64,000 bases of DNA from Desulfarculales bacterium UBA702 (GTDB taxonomy: Bacteria; Desulfobacterota; Syntrophobacteria; Syntrophobacterales; Syntrophobacteraceae), in contig DBMI01000110.1 of the NCBI GenBank assembly GCA_002298165.1, positions 1-64,000 of the forward strand, read 5' to 3'. The translations under genes and the position numbers were made by a program. This document shows, piece after piece, positions 51,275 through 61,845 of this stretch (positions are counted from its first letter, which is position 1; the number at the start of each line of letters is the position of its first letter). A model generated the notes under the pieces. It was not told the DNA's origin. It was given only the letters and a program-made list of their open reading frames with translations, and searched no databases.

Positions 51275-52279
51275 TTAAACTCGGTCTGGCAGAGAATTCT
51301 TTTGCTTCATGATCAAGGGTTTGCCTGTAAAGGCGAAGACCAGCATCCCTAAAGAGAGCCAGAAGGCTTCACGAATCCGCCGCATGATGCAAAATGCCGC
51401 ACCAAGCGATGACCCAAGGCCAAATCCGGCCGAAACAAGGATAGCACCTCCATCCTGAACCCCAAGTGAGCCCGGGATCATAAAACCCAAAGCGGCAAAT
51501 AGCATTACCAGCGCATCCAGGCTCAAGGCAATGCTCCAGTCGATCGGGTGCCCCAGCAGCCGGAAAATAATGAAAACTTCGGTTCCGTGGAGAAGCCAGC
51601 TAGTAAATAGCCACAGGAAAGAAATAAAAGCGAGGCGAGGATTTTCCCGGTAAAACCCGGCAAGGCTTGAATCGAGGCTGGCGAGTTCCGTCTCTTTTTG
51701 CTTGAGTATCCTGGGGCACAGACCAAATTTTTCCAGGAAATGAATTCCGGATACAAAAGGATTCTTACGCTGAATGGCAATAAACGTAAGTCCCGCAAAG
51801 CCGAGCACCAAGGTTGCAACGCCCAGCCAGCCAAGATCGAGCCCCTTGGTGTCCAGTGTTAAAGCCGTCAGACTCAGCCCGGTCAGGATGTACAACACGA
51901 GGCTCAATACAAAAATCGCCTTCTGGATCACCACGGATATGGTCGCATCATCCCATGAGACGCCGAGCGCATTCAGTCGCTGGATCCTGAAGAGTTCACC
52001 CCCTATCGATGCCGTGGGAGTAAGCTGATTTAAAGAATCGCCCGACAGGCGCAGCCAAAAGAGCTGTCCCAATGACGGACGACTTGTTTTATTCGGGAAA
52101 AGACTTCTCCAGGAAAATGCTCCGAAAAGATTTACCAGACCATAGGGGACCAGCAGCAAAGGCCAATAATAGCCGACTTCCAGAAAGTACCGGCTCACAT
52201 TCACCCAGCCAAGTTCCTTCAGAAACAATGCGAGGGTAATAAGTGCAATTACAAGTAGAATCAGGTTTAAACGACGCAT
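51275..52279 (-). CDS. HpnL-like / UPF0104 membrane protein
   Basis: 334 residues with about eight membrane helices, of the lysylphosphatidylglycerol-synthase transmembrane family. Segments PTASIGGELFRIQRL, WLLHGTEVFIIFRLLG and PGSLGVQDGGAILV are characteristic. Members move or modify lipids; the HpnL subgroup is associated with hopanoid genes. The next genes downstream on the other strand include an HpnN-like transporter, which favours a hopanoid link, but no squalene-hopene cyclase is in the window. ATG at 52279. Confidence 0.8.
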   Translation of the reverse strand: MRRLNLILLVIALITLALFLKELGWVNVSRYFLEVGYYWPLLLVPYGLVNLFGAFSWRSLFPNKTSRPSLGQLFWLRLSGDSLNQLTPTASIGGELFRIQRLNALGVSWDDATISVVIQKAIFVLSLVLYILTGLSLTALTLDTKGLDLGWLGVATLVLGFAGLTFIAIQRKNPFVSGIHFLEKFGLCPRILKQKETELASLDSSLAGFYRENPRLAFISFLWLFTSWLLHGTEVFIIFRLLGHPIDWSIALSLDALVMLFAALGFMIPGSLGVQDGGAILVSAGFGLGSSLGAAFCIMRRIREAFWLSLGMLVFAFTGKPLIMKQKNSLPDRV

Positions 52280-52363
52280 TGGTTATTATCGACTTAGGAT
52301 TTCATAATGTCTGCAGATGACCAAGCCTCATGCGCTGAGACGGCGGCGACAAATTTCATCACA

Positions 52364-53617
52364 CTATTCGGAAACAATCCCGAAATGCTCGGTGTAGAAA
52401 CGAAAGCGTTGGCGCTCGGACTCCAGTTCCAGACCATAATCTTCAAGCTTGTAAGCATGAATCCCATTCTTATTTTGCGGATTTTTTTCCATAAAGCCGC
52501 GCATTGCCTCTTCGGACTCACTCGTGAGTTCCATGCCAAAGTGGGAATAAATGCACTTTACCACATTTAGCGGATCATTGACGAGATCGGGATACTTCAC
52601 GTCGAAAAAGCGATCCCGCAATTCCGGGTGATTCTTACGAAAATCCATTCCCAGTCGAGCGCCTTTTGCCCAATGTACGGCGATTTCCAGCCCCAGTTTC
52701 GGTTTATCTATGGAGTCCACGAAAGGCGCCCGCAATATTTCCGTAAAGCTCGCGCAAGAGGCGAGGACTTTGGCCGGATCGCGATGGGTCATTACGACAA
52801 GGGCGTCGGGGTAGATCTGGAAAAGCTCATCAATCGAGAACAGGTGGCTCGGCGCCTTAAGTACCCAGTGATTTCCGGGACAGCGCCACTGGAGATGCTG
52901 CAGAAATTCCCTGTGGCATTCGTATGAAGGAAGCTTATCCAGACCCTCATGCCAGCGACGGAATGAGGAAACAAAGAACATCGATTCGAATACCTGACTT
53001 CGAAATGAATGTGCCGTAATTGCAATACACTCCTGAGGAAGCCTGGCATCGATGATGTGAGACGTTTTGAACCTGGGCATCAGAAGATTTAGCCATTTAA
53101 GTTCCCGCCCGGCCTGGAAAATGCGGGGGTCCGAGTCAATGTAAGTCCACCGCGGGGGAGGAGAAGGGTACATAACCTCCCATACCAGCGGCGAGCGGTT
53201 CCTCACATCTGCCGCCATCAAGGCTTGCAGAAGGGTTGATCCGGTCCTGGGAAGTCCGGTTATGAAAATTGGCCGATGGATTTTTTCTTCTGCTATTTCG
53301 GGATGCCGTTTGCGATCTTCCCGCAGCTTCAGCCGGTTCCGCAGGAGGCCAAGGACATAATTGCGGGCGCAGATGCGTCCTATCAGGTTAAGATCCGCAT
53401 CGTTTTCAAGGGATTGGACGAGGAACTGAAATGCCTGCTCAAATGACTCATCACCGAAGTCATCGAGGCCCGTCTGCCGGGCGGCTGTTTTGAGAAGGTC
53501 AGGTCCTTCGATGCTTGTGAAAGAGAGATGGTTCATAGGAATGAGGCGGCAAAAGTTCTTGATAATCGCCGCCGGCCCGTTCTGTCTAACGCTGCTCAGT
53601 TGGAACAATCTGGGCAA
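52364..53617 (-). CDS. Sulfotransferase-family protein
   Basis: 417 residues. The PAPS-binding 5′-phosphosulfate loop is FITGLPRTGSTLLQALM and the 3′-phosphate region is near LVVMTHRDPAKVLAS. Such proteins transfer sulfate to sugars, lipids or peptides. The frame opens with TTG at 53617; ATG at 53536 (MNHLSFTSIEG) is closer to where homology usually begins but has no ribosome site. It precedes an HpnL-like gene on the same strand and faces a glycosyltransferase; an envelope-glycolipid role is possible but inferred. Confidence 0.88.
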   Translation of the reverse strand: MPRLFQLSSVRQNGPAAIIKNFCRLIPMNHLSFTSIEGPDLLKTAARQTGLDDFGDESFEQAFQFLVQSLENDADLNLIGRICARNYVLGLLRNRLKLREDRKRHPEIAEEKIHRPIFITGLPRTGSTLLQALMAADVRNRSPLVWEVMYPSPPPRWTYIDSDPRIFQAGRELKWLNLLMPRFKTSHIIDARLPQECIAITAHSFRSQVFESMFFVSSFRRWHEGLDKLPSYECHREFLQHLQWRCPGNHWVLKAPSHLFSIDELFQIYPDALVVMTHRDPAKVLASCASFTEILRAPFVDSIDKPKLGLEIAVHWAKGARLGMDFRKNHPELRDRFFDVKYPDLVNDPLNVVKCIYSHFGMELTSESEEAMRGFMEKNPQNKNGIHAYKLEDYGLELESERQRFRFYTEHFGIVSE

Positions 53618-53973
53618 TTTTCTAACACCTGTTGAATGGGTGGGTTTAAGAATTACCTCTCCAGCTATCTGCTAAGCGTTGGTTTTCTATCCGGAATGTG
53701 TGGGATATATATTTAGAGCTGGTTTTCAAAACAGCTCGGGTGTGTGCCGTTTTGTACTTCTCGACACAGGACATTGCGAGTGATTATAGTCATGCCGGTA
53801 TACAATGGGAAGCATTCACCTGGCAAGATTTTGTCCATATTCATCGGTGTATTCGAACATAACGTATTTGCATTATAGACAATAGGATAGATTGCGTTTA
53901 TGCAAGGAAATCACTAATAATTCTTATGCGCTAATGACCCTTAAGTGTTCGACGCCAGAAGTTATACAGGAGA
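53618..53973. other. Divergent intergenic region
   Basis: About 350 AT-rich bases between the divergent sulfotransferase and ArnT-like genes. It probably holds both promoters but no hexamer pair stands out. No repeat or RNA recognised. Confidence 0.45.
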
Positions 53974-55765
53974 ATGTCTGCCTCGATGTCCTATATAAAA
54001 GATTTCCTGCAGATAATAACGAGAAAACCGGTCCTGTTGATTTCGATATTAGCACTGCCCACTGCCATGATCGGAGTTCATTCCCTCGCATTGTTTGACG
54101 GCAGCACTGCTTTTCCCCAGGTTGCCCGCGAAATGCGCTACTCAGGCGACTGGATCACGCCACATCTAATTAATGCGGCCCATCTTGATAAACCCCCTCT
54201 TGTCTACTGGCTCATAGGTATCACCCAGCAGCTTATCGGTGAACAAGAAACCGCCGCCCGTATCTGGCCGGCTCTGGCCTACTGGTTGACAATTCCTCTC
54301 ATAGGCGGCATGGGCGCCCAACTGTACGGAAGACGAGCGGGTTGGTTAAGTGCATTGGTCTACGGCACTTGTGTCGGTCCTTATCTTTTCAGCCGACTGG
54401 TTGGGCCCGATGTAATTCTTTGTTTATGGATAGTTCTGGCGATTTTCTCATACATAAAGTCAACCGGGGCAAGCAATAAATACGGTGGCTTTTTTCTTTT
54501 CTCTATTTTTGGGTCGATCGGGCTGGCCGGGCTTACCAAGGGAGTTCTCGGAATGGGGATTCCCGCCGGGGTAGTAGGTCTGCACGCGTTAATCAGCGGC
54601 CATTGGAAAAGTTTCTTTCCTGGCGAACCCTTGGCGGCATCGCTTTTATGCTGACAATTCTAGCCCCCTGGTCTGCGCTCGTGGCGAGGGCAAACCCCGA
54701 CTTCCTCTGGTATTTCTTTGTCAGGGAGCACCTTTTGCGGTTTACCGGGCAGCGCTACCCCAGGGATGAGTTCTTAAGTGCGCCGATATTCCTGGCCTTC
54801 GCCCTGCTTTGGACTTTCCCCTGGATGGCTCTCATACCACAGGCAGTGGCCGGAGCATTTCGCCGCCTGCGGATAGGGGAATGGCGAAAAACCGGCGACT
54901 TGCTCCCATTTTTGTGGGGCTCGCTTGTGATCGGCCTTTTTACGGCTTCGAGCAGCCGGATGGAATACTATTCCCTGCCTGCAATTCCTGCTTTTGCACT
55001 CCTGCTTGGCAAGCTCTGGGACGAAGCGCTTAAGGATGTGGAAGAAAAGAGACCTGCCGGGTTTGCAGTTTTCCCCCTTGCCTCCACTGGAATAGTGTTA
55101 CTATTGGCGACCGGAGCCGCCTGGATCCTCATGGGATCGTCGAAGGGGGCCATTTTTCATTTCATTAAGGGACATTGGCCCTGGTCGGACTTTTCCGAGG
55201 GCCACGGAATAATGGCCTGGAGCAAATACGCGATACCACGGCAGCTGTTTTGGCCGGGACGAGCCTGCTCTTTTTCGGGGCTTCCGCCGCACTGCACTTT
55301 TCTCGTCCGGGAGTTGCCTGTGGTTTGCTGGCTGGGCTTATGATACCGCTATTTATCTTGTGCAACTGGGGCTTTTCACTGATGGAGCCATTCATGTCCA
55401 GCAAGCCGATTGTGGAAATCCTGGCGAAAGTCGAGCCGGTCGATGCGATTGCAATTGAGGAGCCGCATGAATTTATGTGGGCCAGCGGAGTTGCATATTA
55501 CGGCAAAAAGCCTGTGTATATTTTGAAAGACCGGAAGAACGGCAATCAATCGCTGCCCCCGGACCGTAAAGCTATGTTTTTGGGCCGGGAGGAATTTCGG
55601 GATCTTTGGGCATCGGACAGGAGAATAGCCCTGGTACTGGAGCGCTCTTCCGTAAACGAAACCGCGGCGGTCCTTTCCGACCGCCCCCTCAAGGAGATAG
55701 GCGGGTACGGCTCTCGTCTGGTCTTCGTAAACCTCGATCAAGTCAACCAAAATGTGGCTAAATAA
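53974..55765 (+). pseudogene. ArnT-like glycosyltransferase with two frameshifts
   Basis: Three consecutive frames together make one PMT/ArnT-family membrane glycosyltransferase of about 595 residues. Piece 1 (53974-54654) has AREMRYSGDWITPHLI and HLDKPPLVYW; piece 2 (from 54603) has FFVREHLLRFTG and SSSRMEYYSLPAIPA; piece 3 (to 55765) has PLFILCNWGFSLMEP and a soluble tail. The first shift lies near the AAAAGTTTCTTTCC at 54607-54620, the second near 55220-55232. Both are -1 shifts, as expected from single-base deletions. Real decay and assembly error cannot be told apart; the conserved ends and tight overlap with the next gene suggest a once-functional gene. ArnT-like enzymes add sugars from lipid carriers to lipid A or hopanoids. 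Confidence 0.75.
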
Positions 55766-58508
55766 TCATTTATCCCGGCTGCTTGATATCTGGGCATCCT
55801 GGACGTTAAAGAGGCCCCTGCTTGTACTTGCGGCAGCCCTGGCAATTGCCGTCGGATCGATATACCTCGCTGCCGAAAGGCTGGAGTTGGTAACAGATCA
55901 GCTCGAACTGATCTCCCCTACCCATCCTTTGCTAAGATTAAGCGATAAGCTCGATAAATTCAGAATGGGAGGTAAGAGCAGCTTCACCGTTGTGGTCGAA
56001 GCCCCTCGACCACAGATGGCTGTTGATTTTATCGAGCATCTCGCATCCGGAATCAACAAAGACAAGGAGCATTTTGAAGATTTCATAATCCGGATCGACC
56101 CGGACAGGTTCAAGAAATGGCAACTGCTTTATCTGAGCAAGCAGGAACTGCTAGATGTCGTTCGGAAACTTGAAGAAAATGACAATTTTGTCCGAGGATT
56201 TTCGGAAAATCCTGATCTGATTGGTTTCCTCAAGCTCGCCAACCAGGAATTGACCTCGAAAATGGTGAGTGAAATATTCACAGGATTTCTCGATGAGCAA
56301 AAATCCGAAGATAGAGGCGATAGCAAGACCCCATTCGATCTCAGGTTTCTGATTGCGACATTCCAGGGATTGCTTGACTACCTCCAGGGCGTGCCCGCAT
56401 TCGATTCTCCCTGGACCTCTTTTTTCAAAAGCTCCGGCCTGGATCCGAAGCTGGAAGGTTATTTCTGGGAAGGCGATAAGCGATTCCTGATGGCTTTCCT
56501 GATACCCAAAAAGTCTGAAAATGGATTTCTTACGGCAAGAGAATCCCTGGTCAAACTTAGAGAACTCATCGGAGAAGCAAAAAACCTCTTCCCTGAAGTG
56601 CAGGCAGGGATAACGGGCCAGGAGGCCCTTAGATACGATGAGGTTAACATCGTATCGGATGACATGACAAAAGCCACCTGGGTATCTCTTTTGGGCGTCT
56701 TCCTGTTGATGGTGGTTTTCTTCCGAGGCCTCCAAATGCCGCTGATACAGATTGCCACCCTCATTTTCGGCCTGTGCTGGGCCTTTGGATGCATTACCCT
56801 TCTCATCGGTCATTTAAATATCCTTTCGGTCGTTTTTGCACCTCTTCTGTGCGGCCTGGGGGTGGATTACGGCATTCATTGGATCTCCCGCTATGAGGAA
56901 GAGGAGGGGTATGCAAACGGAGATCCGCAATCCATCATTAGGAGGGTCACCGAAAAATCGGGCAGGGCCATCTTCTATGCGGGTCTGAGCGGCGCGCTGT
57001 GCTTCCTTCCGCTTGCCTTTACGGGCTTCAGAGGCATCATGGAGATGGGCTACGTTACAGGCATCGGAATTTTGTGTGTCGTGGCCGCGACCTTTAGTGT
57101 GCTGCCGGCTTTAACTGTTCTGGTAAGGAATAGACCACGGCGGAAATCACCGGCCACCGCCCGCGGGGAAATCAAGCTGCTGTTTCGAATAAGCCCTTTC
57201 GGGGGTCGGATTATTCTGGCTTTTTTGGTCCTTATCAGCCTTTCCGGGGCATGGGAAGCAACACGGGTTTTCTTCGATCCCAATCCACTTCGCCTTCAGT
57301 CCGCCGGCGCCGAATCGGTAATCTGGCAGAAAAAACTCATCGATAATGCCAAGCGGACTCCACTTTTTGCCAATGCTTTTTGCGATTCCCCGGAAGAGGC
57401 AAAAGGAAAGATGGTGGAGTTTGAAAGATTGCCATCGGTCTTCGAAGTCCAAAGCATCTTCTCCCTCCTGCCCGAAGACCAGGAGGAAAAACTTCCGATC
57501 GTTCATGCCTTGGGAAAAAGGCTTCCGGCCATCAGGAACGTGGATTTGGATAAACGTCCGATAAACAGCGAAGAACTGGTGGACATAATCGAGAAGATGA
57601 AGTTCAAGATGCGGGATGATAAGGCCGAGGAATGGGGGAGCGGTAATCCCCTCGCTGAGCAGATGCGCCGCTTCAGGTCTCTTGCCCAGGATTTGATCAA
57701 AGTTCTCTCAGAGGCTAGAGATACCGACGGTGCCCTTCTGCGCTACAATAGGCGCTTTGCTGAAGACTCGAGGAGCAAGTGGGACCTTATCCGCGGCGGC
57801 GCAAATGCGACGCCGATTGAAATCATGGATCTGCCGGAAATAATCAGGGACCGATTCGTTCAGGACGGTACATACCTGTTAAGAATATACCCCAGGGGTT
57901 CTATTTTCGAAGAACATGTGCTCGATAATTTCGTCAGGGAAATCCAGTGTGTGGACCCGGATGTGATCGGAGCGCCGGTATCCTTCTATGTCTTCTCCAA
58001 TGCCATGAGAATTGCCTGCATCAAAGGTTCGGTTTACTCGTTATTAACAATTTTCATTTTGCTTATGCTCACATTTCGAGACTTAAAGACCAGCTTGCTG
58101 GCGCTCATTCCGTTGATTGCCGGCACCCTGTGGACCGTTGGAATTATGGGCGTGGCGAATATTCAGTTCAATCTTGCAAACTGTATGTTCATGCCGCTGA
58201 TTTTGGGGGCCGGCGTCGAATACGCAATCATCATCCTGCAGCGCTGGAAAGAGGGCGACACGATTCCCGGACATCTTCCTTTCAGCACCGGCAAAGGCGT
58301 TATAGTTGCCGCCCTGAGCACTACAATCGGTTTTGGAGCATTGATGATCTCGCAGCACCGCGGGATCTTCAGCCTTGGTTTTGTTGCGTGGGAGGGGAGT
58401 CTATGCGTACTCGTTTCCGCTGTAGTAATCCTTCCTGCCATTCTGTCATTGCTGCCCTCTGACGCCAGGACACGTTTTACGGCACCATCTACTGACCGTA
58501 ACAGGTGA
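55752..58508 (+). CDS. HpnN-like RND-family transporter
   Basis: 918 residues with two halves, each with one helix, a large periplasmic loop and five helices. MMPL/HpnN motifs include LVLAAALAIAVGS, LCGLGVDYGIHWISRYEEE and LGAGVEYAIIILQRW (paired GxDY/GxEY in helix 4 and 10). HpnN carries hopanoids from inner to outer membrane. The first 14 bases overlap the ArnT-like gene, so they form one unit. The hopanoid assignment rests on overall similarity and the HpnL-like gene 4 kb away. Confidence 0.85.
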   Translation: MWLNNHLSRLLDIWASWTLKRPLLVLAAALAIAVGSIYLAAERLELVTDQLELISPTHPLLRLSDKLDKFRMGGKSSFTVVVEAPRPQMAVDFIEHLASGINKDKEHFEDFIIRIDPDRFKKWQLLYLSKQELLDVVRKLEENDNFVRGFSENPDLIGFLKLANQELTSKMVSEIFTGFLDEQKSEDRGDSKTPFDLRFLIATFQGLLDYLQGVPAFDSPWTSFFKSSGLDPKLEGYFWEGDKRFLMAFLIPKKSENGFLTARESLVKLRELIGEAKNLFPEVQAGITGQEALRYDEVNIVSDDMTKATWVSLLGVFLLMVVFFRGLQMPLIQIATLIFGLCWAFGCITLLIGHLNILSVVFAPLLCGLGVDYGIHWISRYEEEEGYANGDPQSIIRRVTEKSGRAIFYAGLSGALCFLPLAFTGFRGIMEMGYVTGIGILCVVAATFSVLPALTVLVRNRPRRKSPATARGEIKLLFRISPFGGRIILAFLVLISLSGAWEATRVFFDPNPLRLQSAGAESVIWQKKLIDNAKRTPLFANAFCDSPEEAKGKMVEFERLPSVFEVQSIFSLLPEDQEEKLPIVHALGKRLPAIRNVDLDKRPINSEELVDIIEKMKFKMRDDKAEEWGSGNPLAEQMRRFRSLAQDLIKVLSEARDTDGALLRYNRRFAEDSRSKWDLIRGGANATPIEIMDLPEIIRDRFVQDGTYLLRIYPRGSIFEEHVLDNFVREIQCVDPDVIGAPVSFYVFSNAMRIACIKGSVYSLLTIFILLMLTFRDLKTSLLALIPLIAGTLWTVGIMGVANIQFNLANCMFMPLILGAGVEYAIIILQRWKEGDTIPGHLPFSTGKGVIVAALSTTIGFGALMISQHRGIFSLGFVAWEGSLCVLVSAVVILPAILSLLPSDARTRFTAPSTDRNR

Positions 58509-58881
58509 GGTACAATAATCTCATTTGGTGCCATCCTGGATTTAGTGCAGGCATAAATTTCCGTGGCCAATATCTGCTATATCCTTGCGGGTGAGGCAAT
58601 CACCTGCCACAAGTGAAAAAATCGAGGAAGGCATAAGCCGGTAGTGAAATCATAGCCGACCATTTATCCGTAGAATCTGGTTGTGGCACGATTTCCCCGG
58701 CAGGCGGCCATCTGGGTATTGCGGAGACCCATTACTTTGGATCTTCAATGGACCTTCTCCGCCGCTGGGATATTATCGCAGGAATGTGGGGCGCCTGTTC
58801 AGTGGATCGAGGTGTATCTTTGGTTTCACCAAGGTTTGATGCCAAGATTCCCGATGCGCCATTTAAATGCAGTGGACACTT
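58509..58881. other. Intergenic region, nothing recognised
   Basis: About 370 bases after the RND transporter. No terminator hairpin, RNA or coding signal was found; a short plus-strand frame at 58683-58928 has no support. Confidence 0.45.
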
Positions 58882-59412
58882 CTAGTATTTCCACTGGCAG
58901 TAGTCTGGAAATTCAACCATTTTCCTGATTGCGTCAGGATTGCCTGACAGCGCTTGTTTTGCCAGTACCCCACAAGGAGAATTGGGTTTCCTGGTATAAT
59001 ATTGAGCAATGTTGTCCGCACAAGCATTGCATGCTCCCATCTCCAGAAACTTTTCCTTCGAATAGCCGTAACTCTTCCCCGTTTGGGACCTATCTTTGGC
59101 CTTATACTCTTTACCAAGAACCTGGGCTATGTTTTGAGCTTCCTGAGAATTTAGAAATCCATTATCAATCAACATATCAATACCTTTGATGTTGCCACTG
59201 CACAGATAACTAACGACAGATTCATGGTATCGACTCCAGTAATTATCCGGCAATTTAGCTCTTTTGGCCAACACGTCCATTTTTTGATTATAATCTGGTT
59301 TGCCGTACTTGAGATCAGCGCAGGACATCTGGGCATGAGCCAAATTTCCTAACACAAAGCTGAAAATGATTGCTGCGAAGACCGCTGCGGTGCGTCTGCG
59401 ATTGCGAGGCAT
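58882..59412 (-). CDS. Secreted Cys-rich protein of unknown function
   Basis: 176 residues. An N-terminal signal peptide (MPRNRRRTAAVFAAIIFSF…AHA) is followed by a mature part with cysteines in SCADLK, YLCSGN, ACNACADN, SPCGVL and DYCQW, six in all, likely disulfide-paired in the periplasm. No domain recognised. ATG at 59412 has GAGGAG six bases upstream. Single gene. Confidence 0.75.
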   Translation of the reverse strand: MPRNRRRTAAVFAAIIFSFVLGNLAHAQMSCADLKYGKPDYNQKMDVLAKRAKLPDNYWSRYHESVVSYLCSGNIKGIDMLIDNGFLNSQEAQNIAQVLGKEYKAKDRSQTGKSYGYSKEKFLEMGACNACADNIAQYYTRKPNSPCGVLAKQALSGNPDAIRKMVEFPDYCQWKY

Positions 59413-59705
59413 TTTACACTCCTCTTTGGTCTTTTGAAAAATACCCATTTAATTGAAAATGAAGGATCGATTTCCAGTACTACCAATGCTGGAAACCGAC
59501 CCTGCCCCGATACCTTTTTCTTAGCAGGAAAAACTAAACCAGGCAATGGAAGCGGGGAGGGGCTGATTAAACTTGGCCAAGGCTGTTGCCGTATATTAAA
59601 GGGTAACTACCCAAGGCGAAATCGTGATGAAGATTGCCGTCAATCACGCAGTATAAAAACATTGCCTGTGCCTGGATATTTTAGGAACAAGGAGGGGGCT
59701 GGACA

Positions 59706-60398
59706 ATGAAAAGCGAGCTTATCAAGATCCCGATAGCAGATGGCGAACAGGTTTCAGGAATTCTCTCCATTCCGGATTCCGATCGAATTGATACTGGAAT
59801 CATCCTTGCGCATGGTGCCGGAAGAGATATGAACCACCCGATGCTCGATTATCTGGCTGCGGGAATGGCCAATTCAGGATACCTCTGCCTGCGATTCAAT
59901 TTCCCCTACATGGATAAGGGCAAGAAGGGCCCAGACAGCAAAGATGTTTTGTATCGTTCATGGAAGGGAGCATTCAGAGCACTCGCTGAACATAGTGAGT
60001 TCAAGCCAAAGCACATCTTCGCGGCCGGAAAATCCCTTGGAGGAAGGATCGCATCACAAATGGCCGCGGAAAAGGAACTTCCGGCGGAGGGGCTTATCTT
60101 GCTTGGATACCCGCTACATGCGCCAGGGAAAAAGGACAAGCTCCGAGACAGCCATCTTTATCAAATCCAGGTACCGATGCTTTTTTTCTCGGGTACCCGC
60201 GATCAGCTTTGTGACCTTCAGCTTTTGAAGCAAGTTCTGGCTAAAATGAGCGCACCTGTGGAATTGGAGATTATTGAAGGCGGCGATCACTCTTTTCAAG
60301 TGCCAAAATCTTATGGTACGGACGCACAGAAAATTTACGATCGGATACTTTGCCGGACAGTTGAATGGTTGGGGGACCGGACAGCAGCCAGAGAATAA
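59706..60398 (+). CDS. α/β-hydrolase of the dienelactone-hydrolase/KANL3-Tex30 type
   Basis: 230 residues. Oxyanion segment GIILAHGAGRDM, nucleophile elbow AGKSLGGRIA, Asp in FSGTRDQLCD and His in EGGDHSFQVP give a complete triad. This small family is widespread; substrates are mostly unknown. GGAGGGGGC precedes the ATG. It lies about 75 bases before the MFS gene on the same strand. Confidence 0.88.
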   Translation: MKSELIKIPIADGEQVSGILSIPDSDRIDTGIILAHGAGRDMNHPMLDYLAAGMANSGYLCLRFNFPYMDKGKKGPDSKDVLYRSWKGAFRALAEHSEFKPKHIFAAGKSLGGRIASQMAAEKELPAEGLILLGYPLHAPGKKDKLRDSHLYQIQVPMLFFSGTRDQLCDLQLLKQVLAKMSAPVELEIIEGGDHSFQVPKSYGTDAQKIYDRILCRTVEWLGDRTAARE

Positions 60399-60472
60399 AA
60401 ATGAAACAGGGCTTCTTTGCCTCTGAACATTGCGGGACGGTGACAGGATTATAAAAACACTTCAATACAGGC

Positions 60473-61792
60473 ATGGGGATGGAGAAGGTCGAATTTTTTT
60501 CCGGGGATATGACCAGCGCAGAGAAATTGGAATCGATATACTCCAGGGTTACCATGCGCCTGGTTCCATACCTTTTCATCTGTTACATATTTTCTTTTCT
60601 CGACCGGGTAAACGTCGGTTTTGCAAAGCTCCAGATGCAAAAGGACCTCGCCCTCAGCGAGACCGTATACGGGCTGGGAGCGGGCATCTTTTTCATAGGC
60701 TATTTCGTATTCGAGGTTCCGAGTAACCTTTTGCTGGAAAAATTCGGCCCGCGCAGGTGGATAGGGCGAATCATGATTACCTGGGGCATTGTTTCCGCCG
60801 CCACGATGTTTGCTCATTCCGAGGCGACATTCTATCTTTGCCGTTTCATGCTGGGCGTAATGGAAGCAGGCTTTTTCCCCGGCATTATTCTCTATTTTAC
60901 CTACTGGTATCCCAAAAACAGACGAGCCCGCATTACCGCGCTTTTCATGGCTGCGGTGCCGGCCGCCGGTTTGATCGGAGGACCCATTTCGGGATGGATC
61001 CTCGATACCTTCTCTGGATGCCTGGGGCTTGCCGGCTGGAAGTGGCTCTTTCTCATGGAAGGAATTCCTTCGTTCGTTCTGGGAATAGTCACTCTTTTCT
61101 ATCTAGATGACGGAATAGGTTCCGCGAAATGGCTGAAGAGTGATGAAAAAAACCTTCTCGACGGCTGTATAAAATTGGACGAAGAGGGAAAGTGCCGACA
61201 CTGCCTGAAGGAGGGGCTTCTTGATTGGCGGGTATGGCTTTTCGGGGTGATCTATTTTTGCTACGTGGCCGGTTTGTACGGGTTTAGTTTCTGGCTTCCA
61301 CAGATGATCAAGAATACCGGCATCAACAGCGCTTTAAATATCGGTTTCCTGACCGCCATACCAAATGCGGTTGCCGTAGCCGGAATGATCTGGGCCGGTC
61401 GCAACTCGGATAGAACGCTGGATCGAAGATTCCATACGCTTGCCTGCGGCGTTACGGCGGGTGTCGGCCTGGCGCTAAGCGCCGCCTTCCAGGCAAATAC
61501 CTTGATATCGGTTCTGGCGGCCACCCTCGGAATGGCCGGAATTATGGCATGCCTTGCAATTTTTTGGGCCATCCCGACTGCGATGTTGGCCGGTACGGCA
61601 GCGGCCGGCGGCATAGCTCTCGTGAACTCTATGGGAAACCTGGGCGGCTTTGTCTCTCCTTACATGATGGGATTAATTAAGGACATTACCGGCGGACTTG
61701 CACCCGGACTCTATACACTCGCCGTGCTTATGGTTTTCGGCGCAATTCTCGTCATGATCTTTGCCCCGCGCGGGCAGAGAGCTGGCGCTTAG
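60473..61792 (+). CDS. MFS transporter, anion:cation symporter family
   Basis: 439 residues, 12 membrane helices. Typical of the ACS family are YSRVTMRLVPYLFICYIFSFLDRVNVGFAKLQM at the first helix, EVPSNLLLEKFGPRRWIGRIM, MEAGFFPGIILYFTYWYP and the loop after helix 6. Family members take up organic anions such as tartrate, glucarate, phthalate or 4-hydroxyphenylacetate with protons or sodium. No catabolic gene adjoins except the hydrolase, so the substrate is open. Confidence 0.9.
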   Translation: MGMEKVEFFSGDMTSAEKLESIYSRVTMRLVPYLFICYIFSFLDRVNVGFAKLQMQKDLALSETVYGLGAGIFFIGYFVFEVPSNLLLEKFGPRRWIGRIMITWGIVSAATMFAHSEATFYLCRFMLGVMEAGFFPGIILYFTYWYPKNRRARITALFMAAVPAAGLIGGPISGWILDTFSGCLGLAGWKWLFLMEGIPSFVLGIVTLFYLDDGIGSAKWLKSDEKNLLDGCIKLDEEGKCRHCLKEGLLDWRVWLFGVIYFCYVAGLYGFSFWLPQMIKNTGINSALNIGFLTAIPNAVAVAGMIWAGRNSDRTLDRRFHTLACGVTAGVGLALSAAFQANTLISVLAATLGMAGIMACLAIFWAIPTAMLAGTAAAGGIALVNSMGNLGGFVSPYMMGLIKDITGGLAPGLYTLAVLMVFGAILVMIFAPRGQRAGA

Positions 61793-61845
61793 TGTCGCAA
61801 CCGGGACAACGTGAGTATTCGAGGCAACAAAACAAAAGGGAATTT

